DNA of 64,000 nucleotides from Pseudoxanthomonas sp. X-1 (GCF_020042665.1 NZ_CP083376.1:1772001-1836000), one strand, 5' to 3'. Counted from the first letter of the stretch, positions 25,824 to 35,276 are shown. A program made the numbers and translations. Notes: generated by a model from the letters alone, not told the origin.

Positions 25824-26447
25824 ATGAGAGCATTGAAGGTGGTCATGGCGATGTCGCTCGACGGTTTCGTCAGCGACATCGAGGGCTCCAACGGCTGGAT
25901 GTTCACCGGCGATCAGGCCGCCATGGCCTGGAAGGTGGACGCCGTGTCGAACGCGGGCCTGCACATCATGGGCAGCCGCACGTTCCGGGCCATGGCCGGC
26001 TTCTGGCCCACGGCGATCTCGCCGTTCGCCGCGCCGATGAACCGCATTCCCAAGGCGGTGTTCACGCGGCAGGGGCCGGCCATCCTGCAGGCGGCCCCTG
26101 CCGCCAATGCACCGCAGACCAGCGCCACGGAAGCGCAAGTCGCCGCGCTACAGCCCGGCGGCGAAAGCTGGGCCGAGGCTTATGTCGCCGGCGGTGACCT
26201 CGCCGACGAGGTCGCTAGGCTCAAAGCCGATGATGGCCCGCCGATCGTCGCCCACGGCGGCGCTGCCTTCGTGCGCAGCCTGATCGCTCGGAATCTGGTC
26301 GACGAGTACGCGCTGCTGGTCTATCCACTCGCCCTGGGTCAGGGCCTTCCGATCTTTTCGGAGCTGACCGGGAAGCGCCATCTTGCCCTGGTCGACACGA
26401 CCGCGTTTCCGAGCGGGGTCGTCGCGCAGACCTATCGGGCCGTGTAG
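25824..26447 (+). CDS. Dihydrofolate reductase family protein (RibD C-terminal type)
   Basis: 207 residues of the RibD_C / DHFR-like fold used by riboflavin-pathway reductases and many uncharacterised NADPH oxidoreductases. It shows LKVVMAMSLDGFVSDIEG at the N-terminus, HIMGSRTFRAMAGFWPT, PPIVAHGGAAFVRSLIARNL and the C-terminal DEYALLVYPLALGQGLPIF. The ATG at 25824 has a strong CAGGAGAG seven bases upstream. It is the only plus-strand gene inside the M13 array and lies between two copies of a similar hairpin, as if inserted. The substrate is unknown. Confidence 0.88.
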   Translation: MRALKVVMAMSLDGFVSDIEGSNGWMFTGDQAAMAWKVDAVSNAGLHIMGSRTFRAMAGFWPTAISPFAAPMNRIPKAVFTRQGPAILQAAPAANAPQTSATEAQVAALQPGGESWAEAYVAGGDLADEVARLKADDGPPIVAHGGAAFVRSLIARNLVDEYALLVYPLALGQGLPIFSELTGKRHLALVDTTAFPSGVVAQTYRAV

Positions 26448-26560
26448 GCGTCGTGCGGGCCAACGACTGCTCGACTCCGGCAGTGGGCAGGGCAACGTCA
26501 GCGCCCGGCTTCGCCCCGGTTGGCGCGTGGTCTCAGATCCCGCAGCTCATACGGTAGTAA

Positions 26561-26598
26561 AGCAGAAGGCCCGGACGGAGCCGGGCCTTCTGGGTGCT
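26561..26598 (-). terminator. Terminator of M13 peptidase 2
   Basis: AGAAGGCCCGG (26564-26574), loop ACGGAG, CCGGGCCTTCT (26581-26591), with AGC…GCT outside. It lies 20-30 bases after the stop at 26619 and also faces the end of the DHFR-like gene. Confidence 0.75.
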
Positions 26599-26618
26599 TC
26601 AGGCTCGCGGGCGTGCGC

Positions 26619-28718
26619 TTACCAGATCACCACGCGCTTGTCGTCCGGGCGGACCATCGCATCGCCGGCCTTGCACTGGAAGGCGCTGGCGAAGGCCGGC
26701 ATGTTGGACGGGGCGGCGATGGCACGCAGGGACATCGGCGCGTGCGGATCGGCGTTGAGGTAGACGATCGCCTGCTTCTCGCGCACCGCGCCGCGCCACA
26801 CGCGGGCCCAGTTGAGGAAGAAGCGCTGGTCCGGGGTGTAGCCGTCGATCTGCTTGCCGGCCTCTTCCGGGTGCTGCTTCAGCGCGGCCTGCAGCGCGTC
26901 GTAGGCCACGTTCACGCCGCCCAGGTCGGCGATGTTCTCGCCCAGGGTCAGCTGGCCGTTGACGTGCAGGTCCGGCTTGCCCTCGATCGGGGTGTAGGCG
27001 TTGAACTGGTCCACCAGCTTCTTGGTGCGCTCCTCGAACTTGCTGCGGTCTTCCTTGGTCCACCAGTTGACGTTGTTGCCGGCGCCATCGAACTGGCTGC
27101 CCTCGTCGTCGAAGCCGTGGCTGGCCTCGTGGCCGATCACCGCGCCGATGCCGCCGTAGTTGAGCGCGTCGTCGGCCTTGGCGTCGAAGAACGGCGGCTG
27201 CAGGATCGCGGCCGGGAAGTTGATCGTGTTATCGGTCGGGTTGTAGTACGCGTTGACCGTCTGCGGGGTCATGCCCCATTCCTTGCGGTCGGTCGGCTTG
27301 CCGATCTTGGCGATGTCGTACTGGTAGTTGAACTTCTGCGCGGCCTGCAGGTCGCCGTAGTAGTCACCGCCCTTGATCTGCAGCCCGGCCCAGTCGCGCC
27401 AGGTGTCCGGGTAGCCGATCTTGGGCAGGAAGGTGTCCCACTTGGCGATCGCCTTGGCCTTGGTCTCGGCGCTCATCCAGTCCAGGTTCTCGATGCGTGC
27501 CTTGAGGGCGTTGCGCACGTTGTCCACCAGCTCGGTGGCGCGGGCCTTGGCCTCCGGCGTGAAGACCTTCGCCACGTACAGCTGGCCCAGGCCCTCGCCC
27601 ATGGCGTGATTGACCGAGCCCAGCACGCGCTTCCAGCGCGGCTTCTGCTGCGGCTGGCCGGACAGGGTCTTGCCCCAGAAGTCGAAGCTGGCGTCGGCGA
27701 AGGGCTTGCTCAGCGCGTTGGCGGCGCCGTCGATGGCGTGGAAGCGCAGGTAGGCCTGCCACTGCGCGGTCGGCGCGCTGACCAGCAGCTTGTCGAACTG
27801 GGCGAAGAACTTGGGCTGGGACAGCGAGAAGCCCTTGTCGATGCTCACGCCCTGGGCGTTGAAGAAGGTCTCCCAAGAGAAGTGCGGGGTGACCTTGTCG
27901 GCCTCGGCCACCGTGACGAAGTGGTACTGATTCTTCGGATCGCGCCCCTCCACCGGCGAGAGCGTGGCGGCAGCCAGCGACTTCTCCAGGTCGAACACCT
28001 GCTGGGCCTGCGCCTTGGCCGCATCGGCCGGCGTGCCGGTCAGCTCGAAGGACTTGGCGATGTAGGCCTGGTAGGCCTCGCGGATGTCGGCGTACTTGGG
28101 ATCGGTGTAGTAGTCCTTGGTCGGCAGGCCCAGGCCGCCCTCGTTGGCGTAGGCGATCTGCATGTCGGCGTGCTGGAAGTCGGCGCCGGCGCCGAACTCG
28201 AACACCTGGCCATCGCCTTGGGCGTAACGGTCGACGATGTACTTGGCCACGTCCTGGTTGTTCTTCAGCCCGGCGATGGCGTCCAGCGTCGGCTGGATCG
28301 GGGTATAGCCCAGCTTGTCGATGGTGGCCTCGTCCATGCCTGCCGCGTACAGCGCGCCGACCTTGTGCTCGACGCTGTCGCTGGCGGCGCTGGTGTTCTT
28401 GGCCGCGGCCTCGACCAGCTCGTGCTGGGTGTTGAGGCTGGTCTCGGCCAGCGCGTTGAACGCGCCCCAGCTGGTGCGGTCGTCGGGGATCGGGTTGGCC
28501 TTGACCCACTTGGCGTTGACGAAGCCGTTGAAGTCGTTGCAGGCGTCGATGTTCTTGTCCAGTTCGGACACATCGAAGGACGGGGCGGCCGGCGCCGCGG
28601 CGGCGGCGGTGGCCGGCGGCGGCGTGGAGGCGGCCGGCTCGGCGGGCTTGTCCTGCTTGCAGGCGGACAGGGCCGTGGCGACGGCCAGGGACAGGGCGAT
28701 CAGTTTCGGTGCGTTCAC
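26619..28718 (-). CDS. M13 family metallopeptidase, lipoprotein (peptidase 2)
   Basis: 699 residues. A lipoprotein signal (LIALSLAVATALSACKQ, lipobox LSAC, cysteine about residue 20) is followed by a Pro/Ala linker and the M13 domain. The active site is complete: VIGHEASHGFDDEG supplies two histidines and the glutamate, and LGENIADLGGVNVAYDAL the third ligand; NAYYNPTDNTINFPAAILQP is the substrate motif. The C-terminus ends KRVVIW. It probably degrades peptides in the periplasm or at a membrane. The GTG at 28718 is chosen because it places the lipobox correctly; an in-frame ATG at 28769 would add 17 unlike residues. It follows peptidase 3 after 103 bases. Confidence 0.92.
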   Translation of the reverse strand: MNAPKLIALSLAVATALSACKQDKPAEPAASTPPPATAAAAAPAAPSFDVSELDKNIDACNDFNGFVNAKWVKANPIPDDRTSWGAFNALAETSLNTQHELVEAAAKNTSAASDSVEHKVGALYAAGMDEATIDKLGYTPIQPTLDAIAGLKNNQDVAKYIVDRYAQGDGQVFEFGAGADFQHADMQIAYANEGGLGLPTKDYYTDPKYADIREAYQAYIAKSFELTGTPADAAKAQAQQVFDLEKSLAAATLSPVEGRDPKNQYHFVTVAEADKVTPHFSWETFFNAQGVSIDKGFSLSQPKFFAQFDKLLVSAPTAQWQAYLRFHAIDGAANALSKPFADASFDFWGKTLSGQPQQKPRWKRVLGSVNHAMGEGLGQLYVAKVFTPEAKARATELVDNVRNALKARIENLDWMSAETKAKAIAKWDTFLPKIGYPDTWRDWAGLQIKGGDYYGDLQAAQKFNYQYDIAKIGKPTDRKEWGMTPQTVNAYYNPTDNTINFPAAILQPPFFDAKADDALNYGGIGAVIGHEASHGFDDEGSQFDGAGNNVNWWTKEDRSKFEERTKKLVDQFNAYTPIEGKPDLHVNGQLTLGENIADLGGVNVAYDALQAALKQHPEEAGKQIDGYTPDQRFFLNWARVWRGAVREKQAIVYLNADPHAPMSLRAIAAPSNMPAFASAFQCKAGDAMVRPDDKRVVIW

Positions 28719-28821
28719 GTCGTTGGACTCATGGCCCGCAAGGGGCGTTGGAAGGTGCCGTTTGGGCACGAAGAGGGCGAAGGAGCGAGGCGCCGCGGCG
28801 CCGCGCCGGTGAGGGACGGGC

Positions 28822-30948
28822 TTACCAGATCACCACGCGGTGCGCGTCGTCGCGGACCATCGCATCGCCGGGCTTGCAGGCGAAGGCGGCGGCGTAGGCC
28901 GGCATGTTCGACGGCGCGCCGATGGCGCGGAACTGCGCCGGGGCATGCGGGTCGGTCTTCAGGCGCACGGCCAGCTCCTCGGGCTTGAAGTTGCGACGCC
29001 ACACGGTGGCCCAGTTGAGGAAGAAGCGCTGGTCCTGGGTCAGGCCATCGATCTTGGGATCCTCCTTGCCGGCATTGGCCGCCTGCATCGCATCGAAGGC
29101 GGTGTTCAGGCCGCCCAGGTCGGCGATGTTCTCGCCCAGGGTCAGCTGGCCGCTGACCTTGCCCTGCGGCGTGGTGTAGCCGTCGAACTGGGCGATCAGC
29201 GCGGCGGCGCGCGCCTTGAAGGCCTGGAAGTCCTGCTGCGTCCACCAGCCCGGATCGTCGATGAAGTTGCCCGACGGCCCGAAGCGGCTGCCCTGGTCGT
29301 CGTAGCCGTGGGTCATCTCGTGGCCGATCACCGCGCCGATGCCGCCGTAGTTGAGCGCCGCGTCGGCCTTGGGATCGAAGAACGGCGGCTGCAGGATCGC
29401 GGCCGGGAACACGATCTCGTTCTGCTGCGGGTTGTAGTAGGCGTTGATCGTCTGCGGCGTCATGCCCCACTCGGTGCGGTCCACCGGCTTGCCGATCTTG
29501 GACAGCTCGTAGCGGTAGTTGAACGTCTGCGCGGCCAGCACGTTGCCGATGTAGCTGTCGCGGCTGGTGTGCAGGCCGGACCAGTCGCGCCACTTGTCCG
29601 GATAGCCGATCTTGGGGGTGAAGGTGTTCCACTTCTCGATGGCCTTGGCCTTGGTCGCCTCGCTCATCCAGTCCAGCTTCTCGATGCGCGCCTTCAGCGC
29701 GGTGCGCAGGTTGCCCACCAGCGTTTCCATCTGCGCCTTGGCCTCGGCCGGGAAGGCGGCCTTGACGTATAGCTGGCCCAGGGTTTCGCCGGCCTGGCGG
29801 TTGAGCGTGGACAGCACCCGCTTGGGCAGCGGGCGGATCTGCTGCTGGCCGCGCAGGGTCTTGTTCCAGAAGGCGAAGTGCTCATCGACGAAGGGCTGGC
29901 TCAGATACGGGCTCGCCTCGTCGATGGCGTGGAAGCGCAGGTAGGCCTGCCAGGTCGCCGGGGCGGTATCGCCCAGCATCGCCGAGACCTCCTTGTGGAA
30001 GGCCGGGATGGCCAGCGAGAACTGCGTCGGCGCGGCCACGCCCTGGGATTTGAAGAACGCGGTCCAGGACCAGTTGGGGGTGAGCTTGTCGGCCTGCTCC
30101 AGCGTGACTGGGTTGTAGGACAGCTTGGCGTCGCGCGAGAGCTCGGTGCTGGTCTTGGACACCTTGGCCAGGCGCGTCTCGAAGGCGATGACCTCGCCGG
30201 CCTGCGTGGCCGCGGCCTGCGCCGGGACGCCGGCCAGTTCCAGCGTGCGGGCGATGTGCGCCTGGTAGGCCTGCAGCTTGGCCTTGTTGTCGGCCTTGGT
30301 GTAGTACTCCGGATCGGGCAGGCCCAGACCGCCCTGGAAGGCGTAGGCGATGTTGACGCTGGAGTCCTTGAAGTCCGGGCTGGCGCCGAAGCCGAACAGC
30401 GGGTTGCGCCCGGCCGCCGCTTCGCTGCGCAGGTAGTCGGTGATCCGGGCGGTGTCGCTCAGCCCGTCGATGGCGGCCAGCGTGTCCTTGAGCGGGTCCA
30501 GGCCCTGGGCGTCGATCTTGGCCCGGTCCATGCCGGTGGCCCAGAAGTCGCCGACGATCTTGGTCACGCCCGTCGCGTCGGTGCCCGCGGCGGCCTGTTC
30601 GGCCAGCTGCTGCTGCACGGCCTCCGAGCGCTCGCTCAGCACCTCGAAGCTGCCCCAGCTGGTGCGATCGGCCGGCACCGGGTTGGCGGCCAGCCACTTG
30701 GCGTTGGCGTAGGCGTTGAGGTCCTTGCACGCCGCATCGGCCGGGCCGAGGTCGGTGGGCTGGAAGGCGTTGAACGCCGGCAGCCTGGAGACATCCACGG
30801 CCAACGCTGGCGGAGCGGCCGGCGTCGCTGCGACGGCGGGCGCGGCGGCCTCGGTGGCAGGCGCGGCGGACGGCGCCTTGTTGCAGCCGGCCAGGGCGGC
30901 GGCGATGGACAGGGACAGCAGGAGCGGGGTCTTCTGGGACAGGTTCAC
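28822..30948 (-). CDS. M13 family metallopeptidase, lipoprotein (peptidase 3)
   Basis: 708 residues, the first gene of the tandem pair. It starts MNLSQKTPLLLSLSIAAALA with lipobox LAGC (cysteine 22), then an Ala/Pro linker. The zinc site is complete: VIGHEMTHGYDDQGSRF and LTLGENIADLGGLNTAFDAM; INAYYNPQQNEIVFPAAIL is the substrate motif. It ends DDAHRVVIW. It is clearly paralogous to peptidase 2 through the whole length, less so to peptidase 1. The start is a GTG at 30948 with GGAAG upstream. Confidence 0.93.
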   Translation of the reverse strand: MNLSQKTPLLLSLSIAAALAGCNKAPSAAPATEAAAPAVAATPAAPPALAVDVSRLPAFNAFQPTDLGPADAACKDLNAYANAKWLAANPVPADRTSWGSFEVLSERSEAVQQQLAEQAAAGTDATGVTKIVGDFWATGMDRAKIDAQGLDPLKDTLAAIDGLSDTARITDYLRSEAAAGRNPLFGFGASPDFKDSSVNIAYAFQGGLGLPDPEYYTKADNKAKLQAYQAHIARTLELAGVPAQAAATQAGEVIAFETRLAKVSKTSTELSRDAKLSYNPVTLEQADKLTPNWSWTAFFKSQGVAAPTQFSLAIPAFHKEVSAMLGDTAPATWQAYLRFHAIDEASPYLSQPFVDEHFAFWNKTLRGQQQIRPLPKRVLSTLNRQAGETLGQLYVKAAFPAEAKAQMETLVGNLRTALKARIEKLDWMSEATKAKAIEKWNTFTPKIGYPDKWRDWSGLHTSRDSYIGNVLAAQTFNYRYELSKIGKPVDRTEWGMTPQTINAYYNPQQNEIVFPAAILQPPFFDPKADAALNYGGIGAVIGHEMTHGYDDQGSRFGPSGNFIDDPGWWTQQDFQAFKARAAALIAQFDGYTTPQGKVSGQLTLGENIADLGGLNTAFDAMQAANAGKEDPKIDGLTQDQRFFLNWATVWRRNFKPEELAVRLKTDPHAPAQFRAIGAPSNMPAYAAAFACKPGDAMVRDDAHRVVIW

Positions 30949-31068
30949 TGAGGCTTCCGTTCGGGACTGGCGATGCCTGCGGCCCCACGGGGGGCGGGCA
31001 AGGGGGCGACTGTAGCTCGCCGGTCGGGAAGGCGCGGGGTGTCGAAGGTCATGGCCCGCGCCGCGGCT

Positions 31069-32697
31069 TCAGCGGGGGAACGGCTCGCGCACGGCCACCA
31101 GGTCGCGGGTGGCGCGCAGCAGCAGGTCGGCGCCCTGCAGGTCCTCGGCCTGCAGGCTGGCCAGGCCCATGCGCAGGGCCTGGCCGGCGGTGGCCGGGCC
31201 GGGGCGGCCCGGGCGGCCTTCCAGGTCGGCCTGCAGCGCGGTGGCGACCAGCGCGGCCACGTGCGCCGGCGCGCCGCCCAGCAGCGCGGCGAAGCGCCCC
31301 GCGTCCAGGCGCGCGGCCAGATCCCGCGGTCCCTGCGCGCGCAGGCGCAGGGCGCTGGCCACGGCGGCCGCCAGTTCGCCGCTGTGCTGTGCCGCGGGCG
31401 ACCCCGGGCGGATCTCGACCAGCAGCAGCGACAACGGCTGGCGCCGGCGGCGCGCCTGGCGTACATCGCGCTCCAGGCGCAGGTCGAAGCCGGCGCGGTT
31501 GGCCAGGCCGGTCTGCGCATCGGTGAGGCTGCGCCGGCGCGCGCGGCGCCAGGCGCGCGCACCGCCGGCGGCCAGGCCCAGGGCCAGCACCAGCAGCGCC
31601 GGCATCGGCGGGAACCAGGCCCCGGCCAGCAGCAGGGCCCAGCACAGCAGCACCGTCAGCCCGATAGCCACCAGCATCGGCGTCCACAGCCGGCGCAGCC
31701 CCGGCAGGCCCAGCAGCAGCAAGGGCAGGGTGACCAGCATGATCGACAGCAGCGTCTGCGCAGCCAGCGGCATCGGCCAGACGGCGCTGCCTTCCAGCAG
31801 CCGCGCCAGCGCGTTGGCCTGGATCTCCAGCGCGGGAAGGGTGCGACCACCGGGCGCGCGCAGGCGCTCGAACGGGGCGTCGGGCCGGCCGACCAGCGCC
31901 ACGCGTCCGGCCAGCGCGTCGGCACCCACGCGCCCGTCCAGCACGCCGGCCGCCGCGACGCGGGCGATCCGAGTCTCCCGCGCCGGGTAGGGCAGCAGCA
32001 CGATCCGATCGCGCACCCAGCGCGCCTGCGACGGTGGCGAGGCAGGCAGCGGCGCGGAGGCGGTCGGCGGTGGTGCGCCGTCCCTGGCGAGATCGGCGAG
32101 CACCTCCGCCATGGCGGGCCACCCTGCATTGCCCAGGCCGGCGCGCAGCGGCAGGCGCCGGGCCACGCCGTCGCGGTCCCCCATCACGTCCACATGGCCC
32201 AGCGCGGCGGCGGCCCGGGCCAGTCCGGGGTCCGGCAGCAGGGCGGTGGCCGGCTGCGGCGCCGCCGGCAGGTCGGGCACCACCGGCAGGACGACCGCGC
32301 CGTTGCGGGCGATCGCCTGGGCCAGCAGGGCGTCGCCATGCGGATCGAACAGGCTGGGCTGGGCCAGCAGCAACTGCAGCCCGACTGCGCGCGTGCCGGC
32401 GGCCGAGAGCCGGTCCAGCAGCGCGGCCAGCTCGCGCCGCGGCCACGGCCAGGGGCCGAACTGGCGCTCGCTGTCCGCATCGATGGCGACCACCACGACC
32501 CGGGCATCGGCCGGGCGCGCGCGCTGGGCGGCCAGGGTGTCGAACAGGGCGGCATCCAGCGGTGCGGTGATCTGCGAGACGGCCAGCAGGACCACCAGCG
32601 CAGCGGCGCCCAGCGCCGTCAGCAGGCGCGCGCCGATCCCGGCGCGACCGGCCAGCCACCGTCGCGTGCCACGGCTTGGGGCGGAGCGCGTGTTCAA
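31069..32697 (-). CDS. CHASE2 sensor with degenerate GGDEF domain
   Basis: About 542 residues. An N-terminal membrane helix (LLTALGAAALVVLLAVSQIT) leads into an extracytoplasmic CHASE2 domain (ARVVVVAIDADSERQFGPWP, PRRELAALLDRL, GRVALVGRPDAPFERL), then three membrane helices (about residues 310-395) and a cytoplasmic GGDEF-like domain beginning LTDAQTGLANRAGFDLRLER. Where GGDEF should stand it reads LDAGRFAALLGG, so cyclase activity is unlikely; it may bind nucleotide or signal by contact. The start is uncertain: TTG at 32697 has GGAAG upstream, while a GTG at 32766 would add 23 residues. It diverges from the FAD oxidoreductase gene. Confidence 0.8.
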   Translation of the reverse strand: MNTRSAPSRGTRRWLAGRAGIGARLLTALGAAALVVLLAVSQITAPLDAALFDTLAAQRARPADARVVVVAIDADSERQFGPWPWPRRELAALLDRLSAAGTRAVGLQLLLAQPSLFDPHGDALLAQAIARNGAVVLPVVPDLPAAPQPATALLPDPGLARAAAALGHVDVMGDRDGVARRLPLRAGLGNAGWPAMAEVLADLARDGAPPPTASAPLPASPPSQARWVRDRIVLLPYPARETRIARVAAAGVLDGRVGADALAGRVALVGRPDAPFERLRAPGGRTLPALEIQANALARLLEGSAVWPMPLAAQTLLSIMLVTLPLLLLGLPGLRRLWTPMLVAIGLTVLLCWALLLAGAWFPPMPALLVLALGLAAGGARAWRRARRRSLTDAQTGLANRAGFDLRLERDVRQARRRRQPLSLLLVEIRPGSPAAQHSGELAAAVASALRLRAQGPRDLAARLDAGRFAALLGGAPAHVAALVATALQADLEGRPGRPGPATAGQALRMGLASLQAEDLQGADLLLRATRDLVAVREPFPR

Positions 32698-32819
32698 GCT
32701 ACGCTGGATCTTCCGTTGGGGATCGGCATGTCCGGGGTCCTGGGCGGTGTGTCCCACGATCGGCACGAGTGTATGCAGCCCAGCCGCAAACTGTACAAGC
32801 CGTCACGAAATCGCACCGG

Positions 32820-34415
32820 ATGAGCCGGCCGCCCTGCGACGTGCTGCTGGTCGGCGGCGGCCACAACGGCCTGACCTGCGCGGCCTACCTGGCCCGCGCC
32901 GGTCTGCGGGTCACGGTGCTGGAGCGCCGCGGCGTGGTCGGCGGCGCGGCGGTGACCGAGGAGTTCCATCCGGGCTTCCGCAACTCGGTGGCGTCCTACA
33001 CCGTCTCGCTGCTGCAGCCGCGGGTGATCGACGATCTCGACCTGTGCGGTCACGGGCTGCGCATCGTCCAGCGCCGCCATGGCAACTTCCTGCCGCTGCC
33101 CGATGGCCAGTACCTGCTCACCGGCGCCGGCCAGACGCAGGCGCAGGTGGCCAAGTTCTCCGCGCGCGATGCGCAGGCCCTGCCGGCCTACGAGGCGCGG
33201 CTGGAGGCCATCGCCGATGTGCTGCGCGCGCTGGCCCTGCAGCCGCCGCCCAACGTCTCCGACGCGGGCTGGTGGCAGGCGCTGCCCGAACTGCTGCGCG
33301 GCGCCAGGCTGGGGCGCCGGCTGATGGCGCTGGACATGACACTGCGCCAGGAACTGCTGGACCTGTTCACGCTCTCGGCCGCGGAGTATCTGGACCGCTG
33401 GTTCGAGAGCGCGCCGATCAAGGCGCTGTTCGGCTTCGACGGGGTGGTCGGCCATTACGCCAGCCCGTACACACCGGGCACGGCCTATGTGCTGCTGCAT
33501 CACGTGTTCGGCGAGGTCGAAGGGGTCAAGGGCGCCTGGGGCCACGCCATCGGCGGCATGGGCGCCATCACCCAGGCCATGGCCGCCGCCGCGCGCGCGG
33601 CCGGCGCCACGATCCGCACCGACGCCGGCGTCGAGGAAGTGCTGGTCGAAGATGGCCGGGCGGTCGGCGTGCGGCTGCACACCGGCGAGGAACTGCGCGC
33701 GCGCTGCGTGGTCGCCAACGTCAATCCGAAGCTGCTCTACCAGCGCCTGCTGCGTCCCGGGCACGTGCCCGCCGCCACCGCGCAGCGCATGGAGCACTGG
33801 CGCTGCGGCTCGGGCACCTTCCGCATGAATGTCGCCCTCGCCGGACTGCCGTCCTTCAGCGCCCTGCCCGGCGAGGGCGACCATCTCACCGCCGGCATCA
33901 TCCTGGCGCCGTCGCTGGACTACATGGAGCGCGCCTACATCGACGCGCGCGCGCACGGCTGGGCGCGCGCGCCCATTGTCGAACTCCTGATCCCCTCGAC
34001 CCTGGACGATACGCTGGCGCCGCCCGGCCGACATGTGGCCAGCCTGTTCTGCCAGCACGTCGCCCCGCAGCTGCCGGACGGCCGCAGCTGGGACGACCAT
34101 CGCGAGGAAGTGGCCGACCTGATGATCGCCACGGTCGAGCGCTACGCGCCGGGCTTCGGCGCCTCGGTCCTGGGCCGGCAGATCAAGAGTCCGCTGGATC
34201 TGGAGCGCGACTTCGGCCTGATCGGTGGCGACATCTTCCATGGCGCGCTGACGCTCAACCAGCTGTTCGCCGCGCGCCCCGCGCTCGGGCAGGCCGACTA
34301 TCGCGGCGCGATCCCCGGCCTTTACCTGTGCGGTGCCGGCACCCATCCCGGCGGCGGCGTCACCGGCGCGCCGGGCCACAACGCGGCGCAGGTGGTCCTC
34401 GGCGACCTGCGCTGA
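32820..34415 (+). CDS. FAD-dependent phytoene-desaturase-like oxidoreductase
   Basis: 531 residues of the NAD(P)/FAD-dependent oxidoreductase group that includes phytoene desaturases and PYROXD2. The dinucleotide motif VLLVGGGHNGLTCAAYLARAG begins at about residue 8, followed by VLERRGVVGGAAVTEE. IGGMGAITQAMAAAARAAGA and the C-terminal LYLCGAGTHPGGGVTGAPGH complete the FAD site. No carotenoid genes are near, so it is probably not a carotenoid enzyme; the substrate is unknown. The ATG at 32820 starts the conserved part. It is divergent from the CHASE2 gene. Confidence 0.88.
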   Translation: MSRPPCDVLLVGGGHNGLTCAAYLARAGLRVTVLERRGVVGGAAVTEEFHPGFRNSVASYTVSLLQPRVIDDLDLCGHGLRIVQRRHGNFLPLPDGQYLLTGAGQTQAQVAKFSARDAQALPAYEARLEAIADVLRALALQPPPNVSDAGWWQALPELLRGARLGRRLMALDMTLRQELLDLFTLSAAEYLDRWFESAPIKALFGFDGVVGHYASPYTPGTAYVLLHHVFGEVEGVKGAWGHAIGGMGAITQAMAAAARAAGATIRTDAGVEEVLVEDGRAVGVRLHTGEELRARCVVANVNPKLLYQRLLRPGHVPAATAQRMEHWRCGSGTFRMNVALAGLPSFSALPGEGDHLTAGIILAPSLDYMERAYIDARAHGWARAPIVELLIPSTLDDTLAPPGRHVASLFCQHVAPQLPDGRSWDDHREEVADLMIATVERYAPGFGASVLGRQIKSPLDLERDFGLIGGDIFHGALTLNQLFAARPALGQADYRGAIPGLYLCGAGTHPGGGVTGAPGHNAAQVVLGDLR

Positions 34416-34534
34416 GGCGAGGTAGGCGTTCCGCCGACCGATTGGCGACAGCGGCAGCGAGCGCTCGCGTTGTCCTGGTCCGGCCGCCGGCCGCGTTGTC
34501 GTTGGCAACCTGGGTGAGGAGAGGAGGCGAAGCA

Positions 34535-35230
34535 ATGCGAGTGACAGGAATCGGCGCCGCGCTGGCGGCCTGGCTGGCCTTGGCCGCGACGGCCGCGGGC
34601 GCCGCGCCACACGGGGCGCACCCGATGCCGCCGCAGGGCTGCCGGCCGGTGGCCGAGCGCACCGGCGAGGTCGGGTGCTGGATCATCGGCGAACAGGGCG
34701 TCGCGCCGCTGCCGCAACCGGCTTACTGGCAGATCGATCGCTTCCCCGACCGGGCCAGCGCCGAGGCGGCGCGCTCGGCCAATGGTCTGGTGCTCGAATC
34801 GCTGGGCGAGGTCTGGCTGATGACCATCGCCGGCCAGGACTGGGCCACGCCCCCAGGCGCGACGCATCGCGCCAGCATCGGGCCGCTGCCCGTCGATCCG
34901 CGGCACGCTTACGCGGCGCAGTACATGGAGGCCGTGTTCACGCCGGGCATGGTCTCGCGCACCCATGTGCATTCCGGGCCGGAGGCCTGGTTCACACTCA
35001 GCGGCGAGACCTGCCTGGAAACGCCACAGGGCATCGTCCTGGACCGTCCCGGCGACACCGGCCGGATCATCCCCGGCGGCCCGCCGATGGCATTGATGGC
35101 CACCGGCGACCAGGTGCGTCGCGGCCTGGTGCTGATCCTGCACGATGCCACCCAGCCGGCCACGACCGTGGTCCAGGACTGGACGCCCAAGGGGCTATGC
35201 GAGGCGCGGCTCAAGCCCGCCTCCCGCTAG
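34535..35230 (+). CDS. Secreted cupin-domain protein
   Basis: 231 residues with a signal peptide (AALAAWLALAATAAGAA). The C-terminal half has a cupin: FTPGMVSRTHVHSGPEAWFTLSGE with metal-type HxH and E ligands, and LDRPGDTGRIIPGGPPMALM. Two cysteines near residues 36 and 48 and one near the end may form disulfides in the periplasm. A strong GAGGAGAGGAGG Shine-Dalgarno precedes the ATG at 34535. It lies 119 bases after the FAD oxidoreductase on the same strand. The ligand or reaction is unknown. Confidence 0.8.
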   Translation: MRVTGIGAALAAWLALAATAAGAAPHGAHPMPPQGCRPVAERTGEVGCWIIGEQGVAPLPQPAYWQIDRFPDRASAEAARSANGLVLESLGEVWLMTIAGQDWATPPGATHRASIGPLPVDPRHAYAAQYMEAVFTPGMVSRTHVHSGPEAWFTLSGETCLETPQGIVLDRPGDTGRIIPGGPPMALMATGDQVRRGLVLILHDATQPATTVVQDWTPKGLCEARLKPASR

Positions 35231-35238
35231 CGCGTGAC

Positions 35239-35269
35239 GGCGGCCTCGCGTCTCGATTCGAGGCCCGCC
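35239..35269. terminator. Possible bidirectional terminator
   Basis: GGCGGCCTCG (35239-35248) can pair with CGAGGCCCGCC (35259-35269) with one bulge. It lies between the convergent cupin and L,D-transpeptidase genes. There is no T-run, so support is weak. Confidence 0.35.
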
Positions 35270-35276
35270 GCCCGCA

